DNA of 64,000 nucleotides, from contig NZ_CP119423.1 in assembly GCF_029223585.1 (NCBI RefSeq), positions 2,480,001 to 2,544,000 of the forward strand, in the 5' to 3' direction. Source of the DNA: Photobacterium sp. DA100 (GTDB taxonomy: Bacteria > Pseudomonadota > Gammaproteobacteria > Enterobacterales > Vibrionaceae). The number at the start of each line of letters is the position of its first letter. Within the stretch, counting starts at the first letter, position 1. The notes under the pieces are model-generated. The model saw nothing but the letters and a program-made list of their open reading frames with translations. It did no database searches and was not told the DNA's origin. A program made the position numbers and the translations under genes. Positions 50,406 to 59,534 of this stretch are shown here, piece after piece.

Positions 50406-53189
50406 ATGAGCGACGTTTTTGTAAAACCAGAAGCGACACCTGGCGTGTCGCAAGCTCAACGGGAGCTGATGCTAAAGCGCATGGAGCAAAATCCGCAGCG
50501 CTTCCAGCAGATGGTGATCGAGGAGAGTATGCAGCTCATCCGCGAAACGCTCAAGCAAGGCAAGCTGTCAGCGGAGTTTACCGAGAAACTCTGGCAGCTG
50601 TTGCTCGCCAACAACGAACTCAGTGTCGCCCTGCAGCGTTACCTATGGCGTATCCCGCTCAAGCAAAAGCGCGCCTTCGTCCAGGCGCTGGATACCCATC
50701 TGTCTGAGCGCTACCCGATGTTCAAAGGGCTATCCGTCGGGTGGCCCGGAAGCAACAACATACCGCCTTACGTGCGCCCTGCCGAAGAGCGCCGCAAGGA
50801 CTTTGACTTGGTTAGCCAGGGCTATCTCGGCTACATGGGGCTAGGCTACAGCCTGCGTGAAGTTGAACTGTTCGTCTGGCTGGAAGTGATCCGAGACAAG
50901 CAGTGTGAAGATCGTCCGTGTGAAATCGGCGTACCTAAGTGCGATCGCGACGGTAACCCAGCCGAAGAAAACGACGGAGGCTGCCCGGTTAAGATCCACA
51001 TCCCTCAGGTACTCAACCTGATGGGTGAAGGCCGCTTTAGAGACGCATTCGAGCTGATCCGCGATGCCAACCCACTGCCGAATGTCACCGGCCGGGTTTG
51101 CCCGCAGGAGCTGCAATGCCAGGGGGTGTGTACCCACAACGACAGGCCGATTGAAATCGGCCAGCTGGAGTGGTTCCTGCCCCAGCGTGAGCGTGAGCTC
51201 TCCAACGGTGAACCGCCAAAACCGGCGGACATCAACCCTTGGGTGGCTGCTACCAAGCCGCCGGTGGCGATTGTCGGCTCGGGGCCTTCGGGGCTGATCA
51301 ATGCCTACTTGCTCGCCAAAGAAGGCTACCCGGTCACCGTGTTCGAGGCATTCCATGTCTTGGGCGGGGTACTAAGATACGGCATCCCCGAATTCCGCCT
51401 GCCCAACCAGTTGGTGGATGATGTGGTTGAGAAAATCAAAGCGCTCGGCGGCCGCTTTGTCACCAACTACATCGTGGGTAAAACGGCGACCCTCGCCGAT
51501 CTTAAACGCGCTGGCTTCACCCGCATCTTCGTAGGCACTGGTGCGGGCTTGCCGCGCTTTATGAATGTACCGGGTGAGCATTTGCTGAACATCATGTCGG
51601 CCAATGAATTCCTGACCCGTGTCAATCTAATGCATGCCAACGAGCCTGACTACGAAACGCCAATGCCGGATATGGAAGGCAAGGAAGTAATGATCATCGG
51701 TGGTGGTAACACCGCGATGGACGCCGCCCGTACCGCTTGCCGTTTGGGAGCCAACGTCACGATTGTCTACCGCCGGACCCAACAGGAAATGCCAGCCCGA
51801 GTCGAAGAGCTTCACCATGCGCTCGAAGAAGGAATCCAGCTCAAGGAGCTGCGCTCGCCTTGCGAGTTCAACGGCGACAAGAACCATGTTCTGGCCAGTG
51901 CCAAGCTTGATGTGATGGCTCTGGGTGAGCCTGATGCTTCTGGCCGTAGACGTCCACAGTCTACCGGTGAGTTTGAGCTGATGAAGGTCGACTTTGCCAT
52001 TATGGCCTTGGGTAACAGCTCTAACCCGATCGTCAAAGACGCTAACCCAGACTTGGATACCTCCAAGTGGGGTACGCTGCTGCTCAACAAAGGCTCGCAA
52101 GAGACCTCGCTAAGCGGCGTGTACAGTGGTGGTGATGCTACCCGTGGTGGTTCTACCGCGATCAAGGCCGCTGGTGACGGTCAGGCAGCGGCAAGAGAGA
52201 TCATGGGCCACCTTGATTTCAACGCCAAGGAAGTCGAAGGGCTAGTCGCACAAGCTTGCCACTACACTGGGCTCGGTCAAACGCCGCCTAAAATCGTCAA
52301 ACGTCGTCAATTGACCGAGGAAATTGTCGAGTTCACCATTACCTCACCGCTGATTGCCCGCTCAGCCAAGGCTGGACAGTTTGTCAGGGTACTAGCCGAC
52401 GAGAAAGGTGAATTGATCCCGTTGACTCTGGCCGATTGGGACGCCGAAGCCGGTACTATCGAGCTAGTGATCCAAGGTCTGGGGACCAGCTCCAAGCTGA
52501 TCAACCAAATGCAAGAAGGCGACTGCTTCGAGGCCATTGCCGGCCCACTGGGGCAAGCAAGCCACGTGGTGAAACACCCTGACAACCAGAGTGTTATCTT
52601 CACCGCTGGCGGCGTTGGTCTGCCGGCGGTACACCCGATCATGCGTGCCCATCTGGAAATCGGCAACAAAGTCACTCTGATCTCCGGTTTCAGAAGCAAA
52701 ACCCATAGCTTCTGGACGGAAGAAGGTGACAAAGTCGAGAACCTCCGGGCTGCGTTCCCAGGTTTGCTGGAAGTGGTTTACACCAGTAATGACGGAACAT
52801 TCGGCATCGAAGGGTTCGTGACTAATCCGCTGGAAGATCGCCTGGTGCAGCACAGGGAAGCCAATAGTCCTGATTCTGATCAGACCATTGCAGAAGTTAT
52901 CACTATCGGTCCGCCTATGATGATGCGCGCGGTGAGCGATCAGACTCTGGGCTATCAAGTCCCTTGTGTTGCCAGTCTCAACTCCATCATGGTGGATGCC
53001 ACCGGCATGTGTGGTGCCTGCATGGTGCCAGTGATGGAAGACGGCAAACTGGTGCGCAAGCACGCCTGTATCGATGGTCCTGAAATCAACAGCCATGTCA
53101 TCGACTGGGACAAGTTCTTGCCAAGGTTTAACCAGTTCAAACCGCAGGAGCGCCAGAGCCAGATCGCGCACCGGTTGATTGAGGAGTAA
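50406..53189 (+). CDS. fused GltD/NfnB-NfnA-like iron-sulfur flavoprotein oxidoreductase
   Basis: About 927 residues. A helical N-terminus (1-135) is unrecognised. Then comes a Cys-rich segment (CEDRPCEIGVPKCD) and a GltD-type 4Fe-4S domain (VCPQELQCQGVCTH near 230-240), FAD/NAD(P) domains (about 285-600; VGSGPSGLINAYLLAKEGY, IGGGNTAMDAART) and a ferredoxin-NADP reductase-like domain (about 630-925) ending with a DHODB-type 2Fe-2S motif (CVASLNSIM..CGACMVP..HAC). Together these are the two halves of the bifurcating NADH-dependent ferredoxin:NADP oxidoreductase, NfnB then NfnA, in one chain. GGAGG precedes ATG 50406. The pairing suggests it accepts electrons from the giant oxidoreductase. Bifurcation itself is inference. 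Confidence 0.87.
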   Translation: MSDVFVKPEATPGVSQAQRELMLKRMEQNPQRFQQMVIEESMQLIRETLKQGKLSAEFTEKLWQLLLANNELSVALQRYLWRIPLKQKRAFVQALDTHLSERYPMFKGLSVGWPGSNNIPPYVRPAEERRKDFDLVSQGYLGYMGLGYSLREVELFVWLEVIRDKQCEDRPCEIGVPKCDRDGNPAEENDGGCPVKIHIPQVLNLMGEGRFRDAFELIRDANPLPNVTGRVCPQELQCQGVCTHNDRPIEIGQLEWFLPQRERELSNGEPPKPADINPWVAATKPPVAIVGSGPSGLINAYLLAKEGYPVTVFEAFHVLGGVLRYGIPEFRLPNQLVDDVVEKIKALGGRFVTNYIVGKTATLADLKRAGFTRIFVGTGAGLPRFMNVPGEHLLNIMSANEFLTRVNLMHANEPDYETPMPDMEGKEVMIIGGGNTAMDAARTACRLGANVTIVYRRTQQEMPARVEELHHALEEGIQLKELRSPCEFNGDKNHVLASAKLDVMALGEPDASGRRRPQSTGEFELMKVDFAIMALGNSSNPIVKDANPDLDTSKWGTLLLNKGSQETSLSGVYSGGDATRGGSTAIKAAGDGQAAAREIMGHLDFNAKEVEGLVAQACHYTGLGQTPPKIVKRRQLTEEIVEFTITSPLIARSAKAGQFVRVLADEKGELIPLTLADWDAEAGTIELVIQGLGTSSKLINQMQEGDCFEAIAGPLGQASHVVKHPDNQSVIFTAGGVGLPAVHPIMRAHLEIGNKVTLISGFRSKTHSFWTEEGDKVENLRAAFPGLLEVVYTSNDGTFGIEGFVTNPLEDRLVQHREANSPDSDQTIAEVITIGPPMMMRAVSDQTLGYQVPCVASLNSIMVDATGMCGACMVPVMEDGKLVRKHACIDGPEINSHVIDWDKFLPRFNQFKPQERQSQIAHRLIEE

Positions 53190-53211
53190 GTTCCAGTAGC
53201 TAGATCGCATC

Positions 53212-53245
53212 AAAGGGCTTCACTGCAGAGTGAGGCCCTTTTTCT
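53212..53245 (+). terminator. intrinsic terminator of the oxidoreductase operon
   Basis: AAAGGGCtTCACT-GCAG-AGTGAgGCCCTTT followed by TTCTT, 23 bases after the operon's last stop. Confidence 0.9.
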
Positions 53246-53365
53246 TGCCCGAATAATAATAGCGTTGCCCTCCATCGGTCACGGGGCATTATCATTCAAT
53301 ATTGCGGCATGACGTGGCCTTCAAAACGACTACACTTAAACGACGATTAATGGCAGGAGACGGCT

Positions 53366-53584
53366 ATGAGTGGCCCCGATCATCACACCTACAAGAAAAT
53401 GGAACTGGTTGGCTCGTCTCCAGACAGTATTGAAGACGCAATCAGCAACGCTATTGAACGGGCAAACGAAACCGTCAAAAACCTGCGCTGGTTTGAGGTC
53501 GTCGAAACCCGTGGCCATATTGAAGACGGAAAAGTGGCCCACTGGCAGGTAACCATTAAAATCGGCTTTACCCTAGAAGAGTAA
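53366..53584 (+). CDS. dodecin, flavin-binding protein
   Basis: 72 residues covering the whole dodecin fold: [24 protein letters not shown], the flavin-stacking Trp in [11 protein letters not shown] and [13 protein letters not shown]. Dodecins assemble as hollow dodecamers that store or buffer flavins in the cytoplasm. AGGAG lies 8 bases before the ATG. It is monocistronic and convergent with the GDPD gene. A flavin-buffering protein beside several flavoenzymes fits, but dodecins occur in many contexts. Confidence 0.93.
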   Translation: MSGPDHHTYKKMELVGSSPDSIEDAISNAIERANETVKNLRWFEVVETRGHIEDGKVAHWQVTIKIGFTLEE

Positions 53585-53597
53585 GCCGATCTTTCAT

Positions 53598-55439
53598 TTA
53601 AAGTAACAACCAGTGGCGCAAGGTCCGCAGTGCCCGCTCAGAGAAATCCATTTGTTCGATGCTCTTCTTGGCTTCCAACGCTAACTTGGGCTCGTCGGTA
53701 ATAATGCCATCCACCCCCAGCAGGAATAGCCGCTCCATCGCAGCTGAGTTGTTGATGGTCCAAGCCAATACCTCTTGCTCCCGTTGCTGGATTTCGATGA
53801 TTCGCCACGTATCGAGCCATTGATCGCTGAGCATCAGCATATCCACTTCTCGTTCAAGCTCGGACTCGCCAACACTGGCGGCATAAATAAGCGCATAGCG
53901 TAGCTGTTCAGGACGCGATGCCTCCATCTTGTTCATCAGCCGTGCCAGCAGTTCAACATCCAAGCTCGACACAATCATGGCTTGCTGGTATTTCGGCAGC
54001 AACTCCGCCATTGCCAGAGCAAGATCGAAGCTTCGGTTGTAACGCTTTAATTCAATGTTGAATTCGATATCATCGGCATAGTCATCCAATAACTGTTTTA
54101 ACAGCGGCGGAGGTACCTGGTTCTTAGCCTGATAAGCCGCGACTATCTCAGAATAGCTAGCGTCTTCCACCACCAAGTGAGAGCCAAGCATACGGCCCAA
54201 GTCACGGTCGTGGAAAACCACCACCTGCCCGTCCTTGGTGATCTGCACATCAATTTCGGTACTCTGGACCCCCAGCGATATTGCGTACTGTATGCCTGCT
54301 TCACTGTTTTCTGGGTACGCAAATCCCCCACCGCGGTGCGCGGTGACATAGCCAGAGGTATTGGTTTGCAAATGTCCGACGAAATGGCGCACGTCGGAGT
54401 AACCATTCACTGATGCAAAGACAATGAACAGCACCATGACACTACTGAGCAAAATACGGCGCTCGGTGCTTTGCATCAGCCCCGCAAATCGTTCTTCTTC
54501 ATTGACCAGTTTATGGCGCCTAGTTTGCAGGCGCAGCACATAGTATTGGCAACTTGCGTAAATAAAGCGGTCGACAAAGCTCAGCAGAAAGGCGACGCCA
54601 ATCAGCAGAACCGTTGCAACCATCAGCCAAGGGTAACGCTCAGGATCATAAGTTGCCCAGTGCAGTACGGGTTCAAGCACAAACAAAATGCCCTTGGCGA
54701 TGATGGCTATAATAACCACCCGGCCGAATAACCAAGCAATATGGCCCAATAAAATATGCGGATAAATGCCTTGGCTCAAACGCTGGGCTTGCTTGAACAG
54801 CCGCCACTGGGAGCAGTTTTGAAACAGGCTCAGCGGCAAGGCGAGCCACCAGCTAGCCCAATAGCGCAGGACCAGCAATACAATCGGTAACGTGAGCAGG
54901 ACCAATAAGCCAACCGCCAGCCACAACGAGCTCATCTGGTGGCTGAGATAATAGTTGATATCCCAGTCATTGAGCATAAGCCCGTAGATCCAGCGCCCGC
55001 ACCACACCAAGGTAGAAAACAGCAGACTGATCCCAAGCGATTGTGCCAGCACGACCTTCGCCACCCGAAAGCTGCGCTGGAGGATCAGCCCGAACGTATC
55101 CAATATCGATCGCTTGCCCAGATCATGCTGGGCCAGCAAGATGCTAATTGTTGAGTGTTCGACGAAAAAGGCAAAACTCAGCTGTGTGATAAACCACAAG
55201 CTCAGCAGAAAGCCGGCAGGCGAAAGCAAAAAAGCCAACAGCTCCTGGTTGGCAATGGCACTCACCCCATGAAACGCCATCAACTTGGAACTGATCCAAA
55301 TATCGAGCGGGACAAACAAAGTCAGCAGTGCGCAGCGCACAAAAAGAAAGCTGGCCAGCATCTGCAAGCCACTGGTTCTGAGCCGGTACCAAATGAAATA
55401 TAAAATGTGCCGACCGCGATGAATTATTGCGCTAGTCAA
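53598..55439 (-). CDS. membrane-anchored glycerophosphodiester phosphodiesterase
   Basis: 613 residues. The first about 340 residues form several membrane helices of the GPDPase membrane-domain type. The catalytic GDPD domain follows (about 355-605) with YVTAHRGGGFAYPENS, GVQSTEIDVQITKDGQVVVFHDRDLGR, FNIELK and a final GVDGIITDEP. It would hydrolyse glycerophosphodiesters to glycerol-3-phosphate and an alcohol. The longest frame begins with TTG at 55439; Met27 is an alternative start and no strong ribosome-binding site decides it. The domain structure resembles the family in Firmicutes and vibrios. Confidence 0.88.
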   Translation of the reverse strand: MTSAIIHRGRHILYFIWYRLRTSGLQMLASFLFVRCALLTLFVPLDIWISSKLMAFHGVSAIANQELLAFLLSPAGFLLSLWFITQLSFAFFVEHSTISILLAQHDLGKRSILDTFGLILQRSFRVAKVVLAQSLGISLLFSTLVWCGRWIYGLMLNDWDINYYLSHQMSSLWLAVGLLVLLTLPIVLLVLRYWASWWLALPLSLFQNCSQWRLFKQAQRLSQGIYPHILLGHIAWLFGRVVIIAIIAKGILFVLEPVLHWATYDPERYPWLMVATVLLIGVAFLLSFVDRFIYASCQYYVLRLQTRRHKLVNEEERFAGLMQSTERRILLSSVMVLFIVFASVNGYSDVRHFVGHLQTNTSGYVTAHRGGGFAYPENSEAGIQYAISLGVQSTEIDVQITKDGQVVVFHDRDLGRMLGSHLVVEDASYSEIVAAYQAKNQVPPPLLKQLLDDYADDIEFNIELKRYNRSFDLALAMAELLPKYQQAMIVSSLDVELLARLMNKMEASRPEQLRYALIYAASVGESELEREVDMLMLSDQWLDTWRIIEIQQREQEVLAWTINNSAAMERLFLLGVDGIITDEPKLALEAKKSIEQMDFSERALRTLRHWLLL

Positions 55440-55678
55440 AAGTGTGTTTCGCCAAAGTTGTATCCTAGTTCTGAAGATATGATAACACCGGAGCTGATTG
55501 GATGCTCACCGTAGAAGGGTAATGGAAAGCCAGGGTACAGGTGGATAATTCCGGCTGAGGAGTATTAACGCAGTGAAGCGCCGCGTATTTTTGCCTTGAA
55601 ATGTGTGGCGGCTCAAAGCGGCAAGAAAGGTGTTCAGGTAACTTCAATCGATAGAAACTCATCACATCGAGACGCCTC

Positions 55679-55906
55679 ATGCTGACAAATGAAGAAGTTC
55701 ACTACTGTTCCAAATGCGCAATGGAAACTAAGCATATTGTTGTTTTAGTTCGAGATGAACCTGAGCAGAGCAAATTTAAGGATTTCTTAAAAGGCTTTAT
55801 TAAAAGTGCTGCGGTTGGCGCGTTTGAAGCCACTATGGATGACTTTTCACGCCATAGTATTTGCGAAAAGTGCGGTAAGAAGACGATTAACGACAATCTC
55901 ACCTAG
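55679..55906 (+). CDS. small zinc-ribbon hypothetical protein
   Basis: 75 residues with two Cys pairs, YCSKCAME (10, 13) and ICEKCGKKT (61, 64), separated by a lysine/alanine-rich helix. This layout is a probable four-Cys zinc ribbon. No family name is assigned. The ribosome-binding site is weak (CGAGACG). The 239-base gap upstream shows nothing definite. Confidence 0.5.
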   Translation: MLTNEEVHYCSKCAMETKHIVVLVRDEPEQSKFKDFLKGFIKSAAVGAFEATMDDFSRHSICEKCGKKTINDNLT

Positions 55907-55977
55907 CAACTGCGTCAGTACCGATTTGTGCAGCAAACTGCGACACAAATCAGTCCAAGCTAACTTTGATTAGGTGA

Positions 55978-56403
55978 TTAGTGCTTATACCTGAAGGTAT
56001 TACTATCATCAATAATTTGAATTTTGACCGGTGCTAAGCCTTTCTTGGTGTCACCTATTTGTTCAAATGACTTATGAGAAAGATCAATGACTCGGTCTTT
56101 GGCAAAAGGACCTCGATCATTGATCTTCACATCTACCGTTTTGTTATTAACTGTATTTGTAACCCTCACGATAGTCCCAAAAGGTAAGGTTTTATGAGCC
56201 GCTGTATAGGCTCTCATGTTATACCGCTCACCACTTGCAGTGAGCTTTCCGTGGTATCTGTCACCATACCACGAAGCTTGACCAACAAGCTTATGTGACT
56301 TGGCGTAAGTCTTTGTTTTTTCATCATAGACTGCTTCAGTCGACGAGCAGCCAGCAAGCATAGTAAAGATGAAAGCGGCAAAACCGAGGTTTAATTTTTT
56401 CAT
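55978..56403 (-). CDS. RlpA-like double-psi beta-barrel lipoprotein
   Basis: 141 residues. The lipoprotein signal (MKKLNLGFAAFIFTMLAGC, lipidation Cys at 19) supports the start at 56403 over an in-frame ATG nine codons earlier. The RlpA domain follows: GQASWYGDRYHGKLTASGERYNM, AHKTLPFGTIVRVTN and VKINDRGPFAKDRVIDLSHKSFEQI. RlpA proteins act on or bind peptidoglycan, often as lytic transglycosylases at the septum. This is a short form without the SPOR domain. Confidence 0.9.
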   Translation of the reverse strand: MKKLNLGFAAFIFTMLAGCSSTEAVYDEKTKTYAKSHKLVGQASWYGDRYHGKLTASGERYNMRAYTAAHKTLPFGTIVRVTNTVNNKTVDVKINDRGPFAKDRVIDLSHKSFEQIGDTKKGLAPVKIQIIDDSNTFRYKH

Positions 56404-56751
56404 GCTATTTTGATACTCAATTTTCTTCATGTCATGTATGTCTATTTCTGACTTATTGTTGGTTTAAAAATATTGCCTGGAGTGTCATAGCTTCAAGACG
56501 TCTTATTAAGAATGAGTGTGAAATACAAGCTCTAGCATGCTGCGTCACTGCATACAAAGCGACTACAGTTGCAATAAAACAGTTTAGAAACACGAATGAA
56601 GCAAACATGGCCATCCGATATGACTCGCCTATTTTTCCATGAACTATGCTTCGATTGGTCATAGTTAAGAAAGATTTTGGAAATGAAAATATAAAAGTTA
56701 GCAACGTTTGAGATCTGCGGCAGATTGTTAGTGGCTATTCCTTCATCCCCA
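56404..56751. other. 348-base interval with no supported gene
   Basis: The interval lies between the RlpA-like gene and the terminator of the yqeA operon. Two overlapping minus-strand frames of 83 and 88 codons are present, but they lack ribosome-binding sites and recognisable sequence. Nothing regulatory stands out. Confidence 0.4.
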
Positions 56752-56787
56752 CAAAAAAAACAGCAACCCATTACGCTGAGTTGCTGC
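56752..56787 (-). terminator. intrinsic terminator of the ygeW-yqeA operon
   Basis: On the minus strand CAGCAAC/GTTGCTG (56761-56786, 12-base loop) is followed by eight T. It is 35 bases past the yqeA stop. Confidence 0.88.
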
Positions 56788-56820
56788 TTATTCATCAAGC
56801 CTGAATTAAACCGCTAGCAC

Positions 56821-57738
56821 CTATGCACTAACACAGGTACCCGCTCGCTCGGCCAGTACATCTAACCCTTCTTCCAAGGCACCGATGTAGGCTCTGCCAC
56901 CGAACTGGGCAAAGTCGGCGGCGGCTTCGACTTTGGGGCCCATCGAGCCTGCCGGGAATTGGTATTCGCTCAGCTGAGCTGGCGTGGTTGAGCGCAGTGC
57001 GCGCTGGTTTTCGGTGCCCCAGTCAAGGTAAACCGCATCGGCATCAGTGAGGATCAACAACTTGTCGGCTTTGAGCTGCTTGGCCAGCAAAGTAGCAGCA
57101 AGATCTTTGTCGATCACCCCTTCAACCCCGGTGTAACCGCAGTCGGTTTTGCGTACCGGGATCCCGCCGCCACCGCAGCAGATCACAATGTCGCCAGCGC
57201 CCAACAGGGTTTCGATAGATTTTTTATCGATAATGTTCAGCGGTTTCGGTGACGGTACGACGCGACGGACAAACTCGCCATCACGTTTCATGGTCCAGTT
57301 GTTGGCTTCAGCCAAAATGCCCGCTTCCTCCTCGTTGTAAACAGGGCCAACGAACTTGGTCGGGTCGAGCATACTCGGGTCATTCGGATCGACTTCGATA
57401 CGGGTCAGCAAGCTGGTGACTTCGGTATCAGGCATCAGGTTTTGCAGCTCCTGCGCCAGCATATAGCCGATCATACCTTCACTTTCGGCGCCCAAAACAT
57501 CGAGCGGGTAAGGCTGAACCTTATCGTAAGCCAGGTTTTGCAACGCTAACAAACCGACCTGAGGCCCATTACCATGAACAATGGCGACCTGGTATTCCTT
57601 GGCAATTTCCGCAATCGCCTTGGCAGCAATCTTGATATTGGCAAGCTGGTTGGTAAAACTTGGCGCGTCGCCGCGACGCAACAACGCATTACCCCCGAGG
57701 GCGACGACGGCAGTACTCTTCTTGGTTGGGGTGTTCAT
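56821..57738 (-). CDS. yqeA: carbamate kinase (YqeA/ArcC family)
   Basis: 305 residues. Transfers phosphate from carbamoyl phosphate to ADP, giving ATP, ammonia and CO2. The amino-acid-kinase motifs are VVALGGNALLRRGD, VHGNGPQVG, CCGGGGIPV and LLILTDADAVYLDWG. AAGGAG lies 6 bases before the ATG. It is the last gene of ygeW-ygeX-ygeY-hyuA-yqeA, the same order as in E. coli. In the pathway it would be the ATP-yielding step, using a carbamoyl group released via YgeW or hydantoinase-type reactions. Confidence 0.96.
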   Translation of the reverse strand: MNTPTKKSTAVVALGGNALLRRGDAPSFTNQLANIKIAAKAIAEIAKEYQVAIVHGNGPQVGLLALQNLAYDKVQPYPLDVLGAESEGMIGYMLAQELQNLMPDTEVTSLLTRIEVDPNDPSMLDPTKFVGPVYNEEEAGILAEANNWTMKRDGEFVRRVVPSPKPLNIIDKKSIETLLGAGDIVICCGGGGIPVRKTDCGYTGVEGVIDKDLAATLLAKQLKADKLLILTDADAVYLDWGTENQRALRSTTPAQLSEYQFPAGSMGPKVEAAADFAQFGGRAYIGALEEGLDVLAERAGTCVSA

Positions 57739-57798
57739 AAAGACTCCTTGAATTATCCTTGTTGTGTGGGGCTATCACCCCTACCCGTTCGTTACGGT

Positions 57799-59256
57799 TT
57801 ATAGCGCACTGGCATCGAACGGTTTGCGGCGAATAAAGCGGCCATTCCCGGCTTTCCCCGTAAATTCGCCATTACATGCGACAACGTCCCCACGGCTGAT
57901 GGTCATCACCGGCCAGCCCTGGGCTTGGATATCTTCAAACGGGGTATAATCTGCGTTGTCGTGTAGTAATTCGTGTTTGATTGTCACTTGCTGCTCTGGA
58001 TCGAACAGCACCAAATCGGCGTCAGAACCCGCCTGCAATGCGCCTTTTTGCGGATAAAGGCCAAACAGCTTGGCTGGCAGGTAACTGGTCAGCTCGACAA
58101 ATCGGCTTGGGCTCAGCCGCCTTTTCATCACACCTTCGGAGAACATCAGCGGCATCCGGGTTTCGACACCGGGCATGCCATTCGGGCAAGCGCTGAAGTT
58201 GTCTTTGCCGCGTTGTTTTTGATCGTGGTAGGTAAACGAGCAATGATCGGTGGCAACCGTATCGATACTGCCATCCACCAGCCCGAGCCAGAGTTTCTCT
58301 CGCTCCGCAGCCGGGCGCAGAGGAGGGCTTAGGATATACTTGAGGGCGTCTTCCCGCTCGTAGCAACTGTCATCAAGCATCAGGTATTGTGGGCAGGTTT
58401 CCACCCACACCGGCTGGTGGTTGTCACGGGCGAGCCGGGCATAATCCAGGCCAAGCCCATTGGAGAGGTGGACAATGTACAAAGGGGCATCACCGGCCAG
58501 TTTGGCAAGGTTGATCATCCGGGCTATGGCTTCTGCCTCGCACTCCAGCGGACGACTAACCGCGTGGTATTTGGGTGCGGTCTTGCCCTGCTCGAGCAAC
58601 TGGCTGCGCCGCAAGGCAATGGCAGCGTCGTTTTCAGGGTGCACGGTTGCCAGCGCACCGACTTGCTTGAGCTGAATCAGCGCCTTGAGCACTTCTTCAT
58701 CATCGAGTTTGTAACCGTAGGTCAGGTACAGCTTGAAGCTGGATATCCCCTCTTCTTCCACCATCGATGCCATTTCGCCGAGGATGTCATCATTTACATG
58801 CTGGATAACCCCATGGAAGCTATAGTCGATAACAGCCGTTTCCTTGGCGTATTGCTGGTAGACATTGAGCTGGTGATGAAGACTGCAACCTTTGGGGCCA
58901 AATCCCATATGGTCAACGACCGTAGTGGTACCGCCACATGCTGCTGCGCGGGTACCGGAGAAAAAATCATCGCAACTGCGCGCGATACCGACATCGATAT
59001 TAAAATGGGTATGAACATCAATACCACCCGGCATCACATACAAACCCGCCGCCTCAATAATTTCGCACTGCTTGGGAATGATGTGGATTTCAGGGGCAAT
59101 ATCGGCGATCTTGCCGTCAACGATAAGAATATCGGCTTTTTGTGCCTGCTGGTGATCGACCACTATCCCCTGGCGGATCAACATGGTCCCCGGACGGGGC
59201 TGGGTCAGGATCGCCGCTTGGTGTTCTGATGTTTTTTTCGACGCCGCGGAAAACAT
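57799..59256 (-). CDS. hyuA: HyuA, hydantoinase/dihydropyrimidinase
   Basis: 485 residues. A cyclic amidohydrolase opening hydantoin- or dihydropyrimidine-like rings. The metal motifs are GGIDVHTHFNIDVG, the carboxylated Lys in SSFKLYLTYGYKL, VHPENDAA, YIVHLSNGLGL and VATDHCSFT. It is longer than E. coli HyuA at the N-terminus; AAGGA lies 9 bases before ATG 59256, while Met at 59184 would match the family start but lacks a good ribosome-binding site. HyuA belongs to the urate-degradation gene set. Confidence 0.94.
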   Translation of the reverse strand: MFSAASKKTSEHQAAILTQPRPGTMLIRQGIVVDHQQAQKADILIVDGKIADIAPEIHIIPKQCEIIEAAGLYVMPGGIDVHTHFNIDVGIARSCDDFFSGTRAAACGGTTTVVDHMGFGPKGCSLHHQLNVYQQYAKETAVIDYSFHGVIQHVNDDILGEMASMVEEEGISSFKLYLTYGYKLDDEEVLKALIQLKQVGALATVHPENDAAIALRRSQLLEQGKTAPKYHAVSRPLECEAEAIARMINLAKLAGDAPLYIVHLSNGLGLDYARLARDNHQPVWVETCPQYLMLDDSCYEREDALKYILSPPLRPAAEREKLWLGLVDGSIDTVATDHCSFTYHDQKQRGKDNFSACPNGMPGVETRMPLMFSEGVMKRRLSPSRFVELTSYLPAKLFGLYPQKGALQAGSDADLVLFDPEQQVTIKHELLHDNADYTPFEDIQAQGWPVMTISRGDVVACNGEFTGKAGNGRFIRRKPFDASAL

Positions 59257-59368
59257 ACTTTATTCCTTCTCTGCCTAAGATAAAAAGGATGCTGTTTCGT
59301 TTGCCCGCTATGACTTAGAACTTCAGGCCTAACGGACAAAAGGAACAGCAAGCGCCTGCCTATATCGT

Positions 59369-59404
59369 CAAGCTACTTCAAAATACGGGTTCAGAGGTAA
59401 CTTG
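59369..59404. repeat. shortened copy of the palindromic repeat
   Basis: CAAGCTACTTC (59369-59379) and GAGGTAACTTG (59394-59404) reproduce the inner part of the arms of the element at 30079-30138, around a 14-base loop. It lies in the hyuA-ygeY gap. Confidence 0.5.
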
Positions 59405-59419
59405 CTCATAAAAAAGAAA

Positions 59420-59490
59420 TCCATCCTGGGGGGGATATGTGGCCAACGTTAGGCAGAGCGGTCGGCACCCCCAGGACGGAAAAGGATGGA
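59420..59490. other. long inverted repeat in the ygeY-hyuA gap
   Basis: TCCATCCTGGGGG pairs with CCCCCAGGACGG across a loop of about 36 bases, and an outer TCCATCC pairs with GGATGGA (59484-59490). There is no T-tract. It may be an RNA processing or stability element that sets relative expression within the operon. Confidence 0.45.
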
Positions 59491-59534
59491 CAGGCAAAGC
59501 ATAGAGAGCGTAATGCCCTACCCGTCACGTTTTA

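Noticed and set aside
56453..56798. Two overlapping small frames (83 and 88 codons) beside the RlpA-like gene
   Set aside because: No ribosome-binding sites, no recognisable sequence, and mutual overlap in different frames.
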